Below, piece after piece: positions 26,819-35,641 of a stretch of 64,000 nucleotides of DNA. The first letter of the stretch is position 1. Each line of letters opens with the position of its first letter. The notes under the pieces were generated by a model that saw nothing but the letters and a program-made list of their open reading frames with translations, made no database searches and had not been told where the DNA came from. Location of the stretch: the NCBI GenBank assembly GCA_036525185.1, contig DATDAW010000012.1, forward strand, positions 1-64,000, given 5' to 3'. The translations under genes and the position numbers were made by a program. The stretch is from DATDAW01 sp036525185 (GTDB lineage Bacteria > Verrucomicrobiota > Verrucomicrobiia > Chthoniobacterales > DASVRZ01).

Positions 26819-29062
26819 TCATTCTATCGCGAGTGCCCTTGCGGCCAGACATGCAGCCAACGCGTTGTCGATGCGCTGCCGGGCAAAATAGGCCTCTGGC
26901 TGCGCTTCGGGCTGCTGTATCAGTGCGTTATTGATCGCTTCGGTGACACGAGTTGTGATTCGTTTTTCCCAAATCTCCGGTGAAATCGCAACCAGCACCG
27001 CGGCTTCCTCTGGCCCAGTCTTCGCCAGGACGTGCACCGGAATCCTGCTGCTGGCGAAAACCAATGGCGCAGCGGGCCATTTTGGATGATTCAGAATAAT
27101 GGAAAGAGCTATGCCCGTCGTTTCAGGACGGACCAAATAGCCGATGTCGACGCGAGTCTTCAAAGCATCACCGATTGCTGAGATCATATTTGCCAGAAGG
27201 ATGCCGTCCGTAGGGGGCTCATGACGCGCCGTATTCGCGAATGCTTTGGCAAGTGAGGAAACAAACGGCCTAATCTCGGCGTCGTGAATATCCGGACGCA
27301 CGGCGAGCCAATTGCCGAGCGTCTTCAGGAGATCGACGGCGATTCGGCTTCTCCTGGCAGGCTCATCCCCTACAGTATTCCGGATGGCATTTAGCAATAC
27401 GGGCAAAACTGCCGGAGCGCTGTCCCGGAACCCTGCGAAAAGTCTCGGCTCGCCCGCGGCCAGTTTCGATGCTGCCTCAAGGAGCTCCCGGACGCCGTCC
27501 GACCCGGCGAAAGCTCGGAGGCGTTTGTCGGCCGCCGCGGCGGATATTTCATCAAGAAACTTCTTCAATATGGTCTCCACCGCGTTTTCATCGGGAACGC
27601 CACACCTGGCAAGGATTTTGAGGGTCGCAGAAATTAGGTTTCCGCTCATTGCCACTCTGGTGGTTTCATCCAGCAGCAGGGAGAAAGCGGGGCCGCTGGT
27701 CAGCCGGTAAATTTGCGAGGCGACACCGCTGAACCATTTCATCTGTTCAGCGGATAAAAGCTTATCTCGCAGGCTCACGTCGTTGGCAGCAAGACTGAGG
27801 AATCCCGCGGCAAGACTCGTTCCCAAAGTCAACGCGGTTCCAGGTTTTTCCAGATGACCCGAGTCGGACAACGGCTTTATCACGGCCAACAGGAGATTTT
27901 TCAACTCGGTCTCGCCGATGGAAGCGTCCAAAACCTCCGGAGTTGAAATGAGAGTGCCGCCAATCGTGGCGATCAACGAACTGGCAATATTCCCCGCGAT
28001 GGCTCCGTTGTCCCCAAAGTTGCTGTCATCGAAAACGGCAGCCAGGGTATCCGCGCCGGTTCGCACCACCGTTCGCAACCACTCTGTGTGCGATGCGCTC
28101 GGAGCGACGCCAGTCGACCTCAACACCGACAAACCGCCCGCCACGAGATCGGGCCAGTGCTTTTTCAGGAAATTTTTGGGCGGGCCGGTGTGTCCTCTGA
28201 GCTTTGCAGAAAGATCGGTCGCAACGTCCACGACGAACGGTTTGAGACGAGCGTCCACAACATTCGCTGAGGCCGTTGCTGCCGCCAGCGCTCCTGTAAG
28301 CCTGACGAATCCTCCTTCGTCGAAATAGCTACTTATCAAATCCTTCCAATCTCCGTCGCCGGTCTGCGCCTTCATTGCGCTCACGGCGTCAAGGCCCAGA
28401 TCCAGCAAGTCGTTGCGTCCCTTGAGAGCGCTGGCGTTGGCTACGACAGCGTCCAGACCAGCGTTCAACGCTCGGCGAGACAGTTCCGCCGATGGTGCGT
28501 CGACTCCTTTTCCATCGGCACTCACTTCGGCGTAACGCTCAAGCACGCTTTGGACGAGCATGGCAACCCCGTTCTGTCCGAGGATATGGGGTATGAATCC
28601 AGAGCCCGCAGAGGCGATGAATTCGGTGGCCAGCAGAATAATTTCGCCTGCGATGGGCGGAGCGGCGGCCATCGATTTGATAGTCAGAATTCCCCTGCGC
28701 TCGTCCTTCGTGAGATCCTTTCCCGGGACCCCGCTTTCCCAGTGGTCGAGATCGTGTACCTTTTCGGGCCAGGCGAATGCGAGGAAGTCGCTGGTTCGGT
28801 CTGGGCTGAATGGCTGCGCGTCAAATATTTCGCGAGCCCTTGGCAGCAATTCAATCTCTCCTTCATGGCTGTCGATGTAATCCTTGAGCAAAGCCTTCCA
28901 TTCGCTGCGGCTTAGGTTGCTAATTTTTTCAGGCGCGGAGACGCCAAGGTCCAGATCCCCCATGAGAATGGCCTTGCGCGCGGTTAATCGATCCACACGG
29001 ACGCCGAATTTGACAGCCGACCAAGCGGCGTTGACTGCTATTAAAACGAGACCTGGAGACAT
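26819..29062 (-). CDS. Large helical protein of unknown function, linked to the eCIS locus
   Basis: I place the start at the Met at 29062 (747 residues); an in-frame ATG at 29116 gives 765, and neither has a good RBS. The N-terminus SPGLVLIAVNAAWSAVKFGV is hydrophobic and may be a membrane anchor. The rest is Ala/Leu-rich, almost wholly helical, with recurring blocks such as LLDLGLDAVSAMKAQ, FLKKHWPDLVAGGLSVL and AGNIASSLIATIGG that suggest HEAT-like repeats. No catalytic motif is visible and no family is recognised. It lies between the cargo genes and a lipoprotein gene. Candidate roles are a cargo, an eCIS anchoring factor, or a divergent tape measure; I cannot decide among them. Confidence 0.65.
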   Translation of the reverse strand: MSPGLVLIAVNAAWSAVKFGVRVDRLTARKAILMGDLDLGVSAPEKISNLSRSEWKALLKDYIDSHEGEIELLPRAREIFDAQPFSPDRTSDFLAFAWPEKVHDLDHWESGVPGKDLTKDERRGILTIKSMAAAPPIAGEIILLATEFIASAGSGFIPHILGQNGVAMLVQSVLERYAEVSADGKGVDAPSAELSRRALNAGLDAVVANASALKGRNDLLDLGLDAVSAMKAQTGDGDWKDLISSYFDEGGFVRLTGALAAATASANVVDARLKPFVVDVATDLSAKLRGHTGPPKNFLKKHWPDLVAGGLSVLRSTGVAPSASHTEWLRTVVRTGADTLAAVFDDSNFGDNGAIAGNIASSLIATIGGTLISTPEVLDASIGETELKNLLLAVIKPLSDSGHLEKPGTALTLGTSLAAGFLSLAANDVSLRDKLLSAEQMKWFSGVASQIYRLTSGPAFSLLLDETTRVAMSGNLISATLKILARCGVPDENAVETILKKFLDEISAAAADKRLRAFAGSDGVRELLEAASKLAAGEPRLFAGFRDSAPAVLPVLLNAIRNTVGDEPARRSRIAVDLLKTLGNWLAVRPDIHDAEIRPFVSSLAKAFANTARHEPPTDGILLANMISAIGDALKTRVDIGYLVRPETTGIALSIILNHPKWPAAPLVFASSRIPVHVLAKTGPEEAAVLVAISPEIWEKRITTRVTEAINNALIQQPEAQPEAYFARQRIDNALAACLAARALAIE

Positions 29063-29260
29063 GGGGAAACGGAGATGGCGTCCGGCGTTTCGCACCGAGA
29101 AGACCGCCGCGGGCATTCAAAAAAAGGCGGAGCGACGACTCCGCCGTACGTGAACGTTGGATGACGGCGAATCGGGTTGGTGTCAAGGAGCGTTATCGTC
29201 GGTTCCTCGAAACCGTGCATGCTGGTGCGCAGGTCGCCCGATCGGCCATCCCGTCCCGGG

Positions 29261-30865
29261 TTAGAAGCGATAGGCCGCTCCGATCTGCGCTGCACCGAAG
29301 CCTGGGCCTTTCTTTCCTCCTCCGGCGGTCAGAGTCAGCATCAACTCCAGGTTGCTTACGATCCGATAAGCCGCCACGCCTTCGGCCTCGTAATATACCA
29401 GCGTTTGTGCCGGTCCATCGGGTGTCTGGATCGGGGACGGCAGGAATGCCGCACCGGCACCTAGTCCAGCCTGGAGCGTGAGAGGGTCGAGATTCAGGCC
29501 AAGAAAGACATTTCCACCCACGCGTCCGAAACGGCTGGTATCCAACGACCCGCGTACGCCGAGTCCGCCGTAAATGAGAGGATTGCTCGTATCGTAGAAG
29601 AGCGGGAAGTCGGCGCCGATCGTCGTGACAAAGGAAGGTTTTCCGGCAAAGCCCTGATATCCGCCGGTGGCGAAAATGCGCGGGTTGGGAGTGAGTGTCC
29701 GATAGTTGCCGGGCAAATCCCGTTTCGTTTCTTCGACGCTCGTGGTTCGCGCGGATGGCGCCAGGGTGATAATCAGTTCCACGCCGTCTGGAACTGATTC
29801 GTGCCGGATCACGATCATCGCACCGGAAGGTTTGGTTTTCTTTCCGGCCAGCGAAATGGTGATCGGAGCGAGCAGCGAGATTGCATTCGCAAAGCCGATA
29901 TATTTCTTCGGCAACTTAAAGTCGAACATCCGGGGGTTATTGTTAGGAAAAAGTTGTTGGCGGATCATCGCGGCCATACGGTTATCTTCCGCAGGCGGCG
30001 CGATCGTGATGACCGCTTTTTCTTCGGCAACTTTCGCGACGATGTCGATATCGGCCTCGGCCGCACCTTCCAGGCTCGAGGCGACGGCTCCCACGATTCC
30101 CGTCAGGCGCAGCTCCAGCCGTCCTCGAAATCTTCTACTGAGGTCCTGTGGGGGTCGCGACGAGCTAAAGTCGATGCCGATCTGACCAACGTTTCCTAAC
30201 AGTTGATCCACGATCTCTTTGCCGAGGCGCTGCGTCATGTAGTCGATTTCTTCTTGGGTGAGCTTTTCACCGCGGCGGACCTTTTGCTTGATCGTTTCAA
30301 CCCGATCTTCCGGCTCCGGCTTCGGCTGACGCTGCAACGCAGGGCCGACGCCCTTGGTTTGTTGAACGACATGCGCAAGTTCGTGCGCCAGCAGCTTGCG
30401 ATCTCCCGACGGATATTCCCCGGCACCGAATACGATGTCCCGGCCGACCGTGAACGCGCGCGCCTGGAGGGCGTCCGCCATCCGCGTGGCCTCGGCACCG
30501 ACGTGGATGTTAACGTTTGAAAGATCTGCCCCGAACCGCGGCTCAAAGAAGGCCCGATCCTGGGCTGGTAAGGGCGTTCCTCCACCGTTCAGGCGAGAGC
30601 CATTTGCCTCATGTGCGGCCAAACGTTCACCGCAGCAAAAAAACGATCCCGCCGACCCGCAAACTCGATCTGCGATGCGATCGGCTTCTAGTTCGTAGCG
30701 GTCGTCGGGTGCCCCGATTTTGAGCTTGGCTTGCACTGTCGGATGCAATCCGGAATGAGCCGCGGCGACGGGGTGCGGGAGGGTCACCGCCGGCTTCGGC
30801 AGCCTCGCAGCATGGCTGAAGTGAGGACTTCGGTGTTGGGGAGGAGCCAGTATCACGGTTCTCAA
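29261..30865 (-). CDS. eCIS-core (DUF4157) protein with beta-rich C-terminus
   Basis: The product has 534 residues from a TTG start that overlaps the stop of the preceding gene (TTGA), so translation is coupled. The leader QAKLKIGAPDDRYELEADRI lies at 45-64. The DUF4157 core follows: FFEPRFGADLSNVNIHVG, ARAFTVGRDIVFGAGEY, and the zinc-peptidase-like HELAHVVQQ (H161-H165). From about 385 to the end the sequence is Gly- and aromatic-rich with short alternating strands and ends GAAYRF, like an outer-membrane barrel, although there is no signal peptide. DUF4157 proteins are strongly associated with eCIS particles and thought to be cargo. I infer a payload that may insert into or act at target membranes. 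Confidence 0.85.
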   Translation of the reverse strand: MRTVILAPPQHRSPHFSHAARLPKPAVTLPHPVAAAHSGLHPTVQAKLKIGAPDDRYELEADRIADRVCGSAGSFFCCGERLAAHEANGSRLNGGGTPLPAQDRAFFEPRFGADLSNVNIHVGAEATRMADALQARAFTVGRDIVFGAGEYPSGDRKLLAHELAHVVQQTKGVGPALQRQPKPEPEDRVETIKQKVRRGEKLTQEEIDYMTQRLGKEIVDQLLGNVGQIGIDFSSSRPPQDLSRRFRGRLELRLTGIVGAVASSLEGAAEADIDIVAKVAEEKAVITIAPPAEDNRMAAMIRQQLFPNNNPRMFDFKLPKKYIGFANAISLLAPITISLAGKKTKPSGAMIVIRHESVPDGVELIITLAPSARTTSVEETKRDLPGNYRTLTPNPRIFATGGYQGFAGKPSFVTTIGADFPLFYDTSNPLIYGGLGVRGSLDTSRFGRVGGNVFLGLNLDPLTLQAGLGAGAAFLPSPIQTPDGPAQTLVYYEAEGVAAYRIVSNLELMLTLTAGGGKKGPGFGAAQIGAAYRF

Positions 30866-31866
30866 AAGTGTCCGACGAGTCCGATCCCCACATCGGCCTT
30901 TCGGACTTGGGTGACATCATCGGGATTCACACCCAGACTGAAATTCGTCTCGAGTTTCAGTCCCCGGCCGATGTCGAATTGGAAATCGAGCACGACTTCG
31001 CCTTTCGTCGCGAAGGTGAGGCCCTTGAAAAGAATGCCCGATCCCAATGCGAAACGGCTCGCCGCGGTTCGATCAAGCCCGAGGAACCGGAAGCCCGTCT
31101 CGAGCACGTTGGCACCGAGGGCATAACGCCCGAAGGCCTCCTGCAACAGCTCGGGCCGATCGGGATAGAGCGTCGCGAGGCGGTAGAAGTGATGTCCGTA
31201 GTCGAACAGGTTCTGACCGATGTCGTCTTCGATTTTCAGCGCGAGGTTCGGAAAATCCGGGAACTCGGCGGACTCCGTTTTAGGCTGACGCCGGATCGTC
31301 CCGTGCAATGTGTGCGCTGCACCCCGTTCCTGTTGCGCCACGTGCGTCAGTTCGTGCGCCATCAGTTCCCGGCCCCGGCTTGTATCGGGTGCATATTCGC
31401 CGGCTCCGAAGACAATATCCCGCCCGACGGTAAACGCTCGCGCTTGAATCGATTCCGCCAAGTCTGCGGCATGCGCGTCGGTGTGAATGCGGACATGGCC
31501 AAAGTCGTGGCCGAACCTCCGGTCGAAAAACTCGCGCATGGGTTGCGAAAGAGCCCGGCCACGACCATTCAGCGACTGAACCCCGTCGCCAACCAGGCTC
31601 GCGATCCCACCTGTCATTCCCTGGGTCGTCGCACGAGCACCTGCGCCGCGCTGTGGCATCCGCATGACCGCATCAGCGACACAATTGGCTTCCCGCTCGC
31701 AATGGTCGTGAGGCGCGGCGACTCGGAGCCTGGCGTGGGTGGCCGGATGCACGACCGCAGCACTCGCGTTCGATGGGAACGACCGGGCAGCGGACGTCCC
31801 CGTTTTTCTCCGGGGCGTGGGGACCGGAGTCTTGCGCAGACCGCTGAGTTGTTTCATTGCCAGCAT
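30862..31866 (-). CDS. eCIS-core (DUF4157) protein, short beta-rich C-terminus
   Basis: The protein has 334 residues. A variant leader HARLRVAAPHDHCEREANCV (43-63) precedes the core: FFDRRFGHDFGHVRIHTD, ARAFTVGRDIVFGAGEY and HELTHVAQQ (H171-H175). The C-terminal 120 residues are new: FRFLGLDRTAASRFALGSG and GEVVLDFQFDIGRG lead to VGLVGHF, again strand-like with a terminal Phe. No RBS is seen; the ATG at 31866 lies 7 bases past the stop of a decayed DUF4157 remnant, suggesting it once was or still is coupled to it. Its stop overlaps the start of the next DUF4157 gene. Candidate eCIS cargo. Confidence 0.85.
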   Translation of the reverse strand: MLAMKQLSGLRKTPVPTPRRKTGTSAARSFPSNASAAVVHPATHARLRVAAPHDHCEREANCVADAVMRMPQRGAGARATTQGMTGGIASLVGDGVQSLNGRGRALSQPMREFFDRRFGHDFGHVRIHTDAHAADLAESIQARAFTVGRDIVFGAGEYAPDTSRGRELMAHELTHVAQQERGAAHTLHGTIRRQPKTESAEFPDFPNLALKIEDDIGQNLFDYGHHFYRLATLYPDRPELLQEAFGRYALGANVLETGFRFLGLDRTAASRFALGSGILFKGLTFATKGEVVLDFQFDIGRGLKLETNFSLGVNPDDVTQVRKADVGIGLVGHF

Positions 31867-31873
31867 GATAATA

Positions 31874-32127
31874 TCAGAATTTGTGCCGGTTCCTTGCCTG
31901 TGCCAAATGGCAGTTGGAGGTTCCTCCGATTCCTCCTCGTTGGGCTTCGTCCGCTACCCGATCGGCCTCCCCTTCAAATCGATCGTCTGGAGTGCCAATG
32001 CGGAGCTTGGCCTGGACGATCGGAGGCGTGAGCGCCGGGGGCACTGGCGAGGCGCCGCGGCTCGCGCTTTTTCGGGTGGGGACCCTCGCTGCCTGGATTT
32101 CGATTTCAGAAGGGAGACAAGTCTCAT
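31874..32127 (-). pseudogene. Frameshifted and truncated DUF4157 cargo remnant
   Basis: One minus frame opens MRLVSLLKSKSRQRGSPPEK, similar in style to the N-termini of the neighbouring cargo (Met, basic, LxxLxK). A second frame then continues ASPVPPALTPPIVQAKLRIG, followed by TPDDRFEGEADRVADEAQR, a perfect copy of the leader found in the intact DUF4157 proteins, and stops about 25 codons later. The HEXXH core and any C-terminal domain are absent. At least one frameshift and a large deletion are implied. The intact frame alone has no plausible start near the leader. Confidence 0.75.
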
Positions 32128-32190
32128 GAAAGACGCGATGGTTCGCGAGGAGCGAAACCTTGTGCGACCTCCCATGTTGTAGTTTTAAAA

Positions 32191-33342
32191 TTATTGCGGC
32201 GCCGCGCCGGGCGTCACTTTGCCCGTGGGTTCGAGCCTTCCGCAGGAGTCTACCCGCACTGTTGGCGCTGGACTTGAATCGACCAGAGTCGATCCAATGA
32301 GAGCCTTGTCCCAAGTCGCTCGTCGGGAAAACTTCACCTCGGCGAAGTTCGGCTTTTGGTTTGGCTGGCGGCGGTAAGTCATCAGCAGGTAGACGTCGAA
32401 ATTGGCAGCGCAGTTTTCGGGCGTAAGTGGGTAGGAGACGGTGTATTCGAAGAATGCATCTGTTATGATCGTTTTGCCGTGGACCAACGACGCTGGATCG
32501 ATGCCAGTGGCCGATGTTGTAAAAATGAGCTGGTTTGGGGACGACAGCCAAAAATCGAGGCTCCAGCCGCCGACGGTCTCAAAGCGCATCGTCATCCTGA
32601 TGTCGCCCGCGCAGGTTTCTGGCACTTCGAGAATTCCGATGAACTGGCCAATGACGTTGGTCGTTGGTCCCTTGGTTTCGCCTGGAACCCAGCAGTTGTC
32701 CGGATCGAAGTAGTTCTCTTGCGCCCGGTGCTCTGCCCGTTGGATCAACGGGCTATGTGTTCCCTGTTGCTGAATCGTATGTGCCAGTTCATGGGCCAGG
32801 AGTCTCTTTCCTGCATTGGTCTCCGAGTGATATTGGCCTTCACCGAAGGCAATGTGCTGGCCGATGGTGAATGCCCTCGCCTGGATCGCGCCCGCACTTT
32901 GGGCCGCGGCCGGGCCATTGTGCAGGCGGACCCGACCGAGGTCGCTCAGGAATCGCGGCTCGAAGAACGCGCGCTCGCCACGATCCAACGGACGACCATT
33001 GCCAAGACAGCTGATTGTGGAGGCGGCCGGTTGCTTGTCGATCGCCCGGGTGGTCGGCATTGGAGCTACGGATTCCGAAGGCATCGGCGTGTGCATGATC
33101 TTCTCCGCGACGTGGTCGGCCTCCTGTTCGAATCGGTCGGCCGGCGGGCCGATCCGCAGCTTGGCTTGCACAAAGGGAGGAAATGGCGCTGACGGAATCG
33201 CCGCGGGATGCAGGCCAACAGCCTTCGCGCGGGATGGCGCATCACGGCATCGCTGCCGACAGAAATGCGCAGGTATCGACATCGTCCTCATGGGTTTAAG
33301 CAACCTATTTAGTCTGTTCCGCAGTTCCTCGAGCTTCACCAA
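32191..33342 (-). CDS. eCIS-core (DUF4157) protein with unknown C-terminal domain
   Basis: The protein has 383 residues from the TTG at 33342, chosen because AGAGGAA lies just upstream; GTG at 33339 and ATG at 33291 are alternatives. Leader QAKLRIGPPADRFEQEADHV lies at 59-78. The core has FFEPRFLSDLGRVRLHNG, ARAFTIGQHIAFGEGQY and HELAHTIQQQ (H184-H188). From about 210 a separate, probably beta-sandwich domain begins: CWVPGETKGPTTNV, RMTMRFETVGGWSLDFWL, FEYTVSYPLTPENC. No known toxin motif is recognised. It lies in the middle of the cargo array, 144 bases from the next gene. Candidate eCIS payload of unknown activity. Confidence 0.83.
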   Translation of the reverse strand: MVKLEELRNRLNRLLKPMRTMSIPAHFCRQRCRDAPSRAKAVGLHPAAIPSAPFPPFVQAKLRIGPPADRFEQEADHVAEKIMHTPMPSESVAPMPTTRAIDKQPAASTISCLGNGRPLDRGERAFFEPRFLSDLGRVRLHNGPAAAQSAGAIQARAFTIGQHIAFGEGQYHSETNAGKRLLAHELAHTIQQQGTHSPLIQRAEHRAQENYFDPDNCWVPGETKGPTTNVIGQFIGILEVPETCAGDIRMTMRFETVGGWSLDFWLSSPNQLIFTTSATGIDPASLVHGKTIITDAFFEYTVSYPLTPENCAANFDVYLLMTYRRQPNQKPNFAEVKFSRRATWDKALIGSTLVDSSPAPTVRVDSCGRLEPTGKVTPGAAPQ

Positions 33343-33487
33343 AGATTTCCTCTGGGTAGGAAATAAAATCTTCTCTTCATTCCGGATTTCCTCCCGCTCG
33401 ATGCCGGCCGCGCGGTCTCCGCGTGGTTTGCAGGAATTGAGTCATACGGATGCGCGGAAATGCGAGCCCCATCGAAAACAGTATACC

Positions 33488-35593
33488 CTACCTGATCTCG
33501 ATGATGATCTTCACCACCCGATCGGCGGGCGAGTCGTCGTTCTCAGGCTTACCAGCCTTCCGAGCTTCCTCTTCGCCACGGCCCACTATGGTGAACTGGT
33601 CGTTGTTAAACTGAAAACCCGAGTCTCCACTAACACTCGCTAGCCACGATTCAAGGGTGTCTTTGACTGCCTGGGCGCGGCGGACGGACAGGTCCATATT
33701 CTCCTCGTCACTGCCAACACGACTCGCGTGTCCCTCAAAGGTGACGTGGAAGTTTCCGCTGCCGGTTAGGATCCCACTTGAAATGACGCGGCGCGTCAAT
33801 TCGAGCATCGCCAGATCATCGGGCTCGGTCGAACCCTTGTCGAAAGGACACGTTGCAGTTTCCTGCCATCCTGCTGATAGCGCGATGAGGTCAATTTCGT
33901 GGTGTACCGTAAAGGGCCCGACATTCGATCCGGGTATTTTGATGTCGCACTGGATGATCGCTCTGCCAAGGGGTCCACTTTTCAAACGCTGTCGGGTCTC
34001 GCCTGGCACCCAGCTTTCAAAATCATCGGTAAACTGGCCCTCTTGGCCAGGCGGGCCCATCGGGAATACGTTTCCGGCGGCATTGATGATGGTCCAGCGG
34101 AACTGCGCACCGGGAATCTTGCTTTCATGCGGGAACTTTTCGTCTCCTTCGAACCCGACTCGAAACCGCGGAAGATGCTCGTAATCGGAGTTCACATTAA
34201 CAGGGCCTATCGGATACTGCACAATTCCCTGGATGGTTTCGCCGCGATATTCACGCTGGTAATAGTCAACACGGTTCCTCAAGGTAGCCGAACTCTCGTG
34301 GGACAGCAGATAGGCATTACAGGCGTAGCTGTCTGCATTGGTGTAAAGCTGGGCCATGGAAAGCGCCGCCGTCTCGCCCGTCTTTTCGCACGTCTCGCTA
34401 AAATAGCCTTTATCTCTAATGAAATCGAAATGGTGAACAGCCTCATGAATGAGCGTCCTTGCCCTGGCGTTGACGGACCGGAACGGCCAGGTGCCCATGC
34501 AAAGGTGAATATTTAGTCCCACGGCCCTGCTATGATAACCTTCAGCTCCCTTCGCGCACTCCTCACCGTAGTCAGCCTGCTGTTCACAGTAAATTGGCAT
34601 CTGAGGCATCGAATCCCTGCTAGTGGTCAGGATTTCGCGAACAGAGGTAGCCTTCAGGGCATCCGTGTCCCTGAAGGTGAGCCACAATGCATCCCGTACA
34701 CGTTGTGATTGGGGTTCGCTCTGAAGCAGGGAAATAGCCGCGTTGAAATCCGTGTTAGCTTGGACAATCGCATCATTCATTTCCGTCGTCTGCTGAGGCG
34801 TGCATCCGCGGAGAGGCGCTTTCTGCACACGAAAGCTGGCGGACATGGTGCGAGCCGGCAGCCGAGGATCTCCGGTCTGCTGTAGTGTATGGGTTAGTTC
34901 ATGCGCGATCAGCCGTTGTCCGCGACGGGTCCGAGGCTCGAATTCCCCGGCGCCGAAAAAAATATGGGAGCCCACGGTAAAGGCTCGGGCACCCAATTGT
35001 TGACTCAACCGTGCCGCGGCAGGCGAGGTCTGTATTGAGACGGTTCCAAAAGAGCATCCAAATCGTGCTTCCATTGAGGCGCGAATCGATGGAGGCAGCC
35101 GTGTCCCGCGCGTGATCATCAGACGATTCAGCTCGTCATGTGTGGCCGCTGGGACGTACATTCCGGCTTCATCAGATGGGTCGACATCACTGACGAGGCG
35201 ATCCGCGCGGCGTTGCAGGAGCGAATGCGCGGTTCTCGCGGCCTCGTCGTATTGGACTACTTCTTCTTCCTGTGCTTCCTCGGCGTCGCATTCCGCGCAG
35301 GATTCGCTTTCTCCATTCGCACATGCGGCACAAACTCGTTGCACGACGTGTGGCGGGATTCGCGAAGGGGTTGAATGCAACATGCCGGCATCGGGTTCCG
35401 GTGTCCGTATCACCTCGTCGGCGACGCGATCAGCCTCCTGCTCAAATCGGTCGTGTGGGGCACCGATGCGGAGTTTCGCCTGGACGATCGGGAATACGAC
35501 CGAGGGCGATTGGGCTGAAAGCCGCTGAATTCGCCGTTTCGCGTTGGGTAGCGGCTTGGCATGGCCCGGCTTTTGCAGCGTCGCGAACTTCAT
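33488..35593 (-). CDS. eCIS-core (DUF4157) protein with M35-like zinc peptidase and OmpA domains
   Basis: From the ATG at 35593 (501 codons would remain if shorter starts were used, so this is favoured) the protein has 701 residues. Leader QAKLRIGAPHDRFEQEADRV is at 38-57, then a CAAC...CAEC Cys cluster (88-102). The core ends with HELTHTLQQ (H231-H235). Residues 263-430 resemble the aspzincin (M35, peptidyl-Lys metalloendopeptidase) fold: LIHEAVHHFD (H383, E384, H387), a candidate Asp ligand D394 and NADSYACNA (419-427). Residues 455-580 are beta-rich. Residues 600-701 are an OmpA-like peptidoglycan-binding domain (FEGHASRVG, LSVRRAQAVKDTL). This is a cargo candidate with a protease warhead and a cell-wall-binding tail. 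Confidence 0.85.
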   Translation of the reverse strand: MKFATLQKPGHAKPLPNAKRRIQRLSAQSPSVVFPIVQAKLRIGAPHDRFEQEADRVADEVIRTPEPDAGMLHSTPSRIPPHVVQRVCAACANGESESCAECDAEEAQEEEVVQYDEAARTAHSLLQRRADRLVSDVDPSDEAGMYVPAATHDELNRLMITRGTRLPPSIRASMEARFGCSFGTVSIQTSPAAARLSQQLGARAFTVGSHIFFGAGEFEPRTRRGQRLIAHELTHTLQQTGDPRLPARTMSASFRVQKAPLRGCTPQQTTEMNDAIVQANTDFNAAISLLQSEPQSQRVRDALWLTFRDTDALKATSVREILTTSRDSMPQMPIYCEQQADYGEECAKGAEGYHSRAVGLNIHLCMGTWPFRSVNARARTLIHEAVHHFDFIRDKGYFSETCEKTGETAALSMAQLYTNADSYACNAYLLSHESSATLRNRVDYYQREYRGETIQGIVQYPIGPVNVNSDYEHLPRFRVGFEGDEKFPHESKIPGAQFRWTIINAAGNVFPMGPPGQEGQFTDDFESWVPGETRQRLKSGPLGRAIIQCDIKIPGSNVGPFTVHHEIDLIALSAGWQETATCPFDKGSTEPDDLAMLELTRRVISSGILTGSGNFHVTFEGHASRVGSDEENMDLSVRRAQAVKDTLESWLASVSGDSGFQFNNDQFTIVGRGEEEARKAGKPENDDSPADRVVKIIIEIR

Positions 35594-35641
35594 GACAAAA
35601 ATTGAACGGGCCAAACCGCGCAAGGCGGCGCTTTAAATCCG

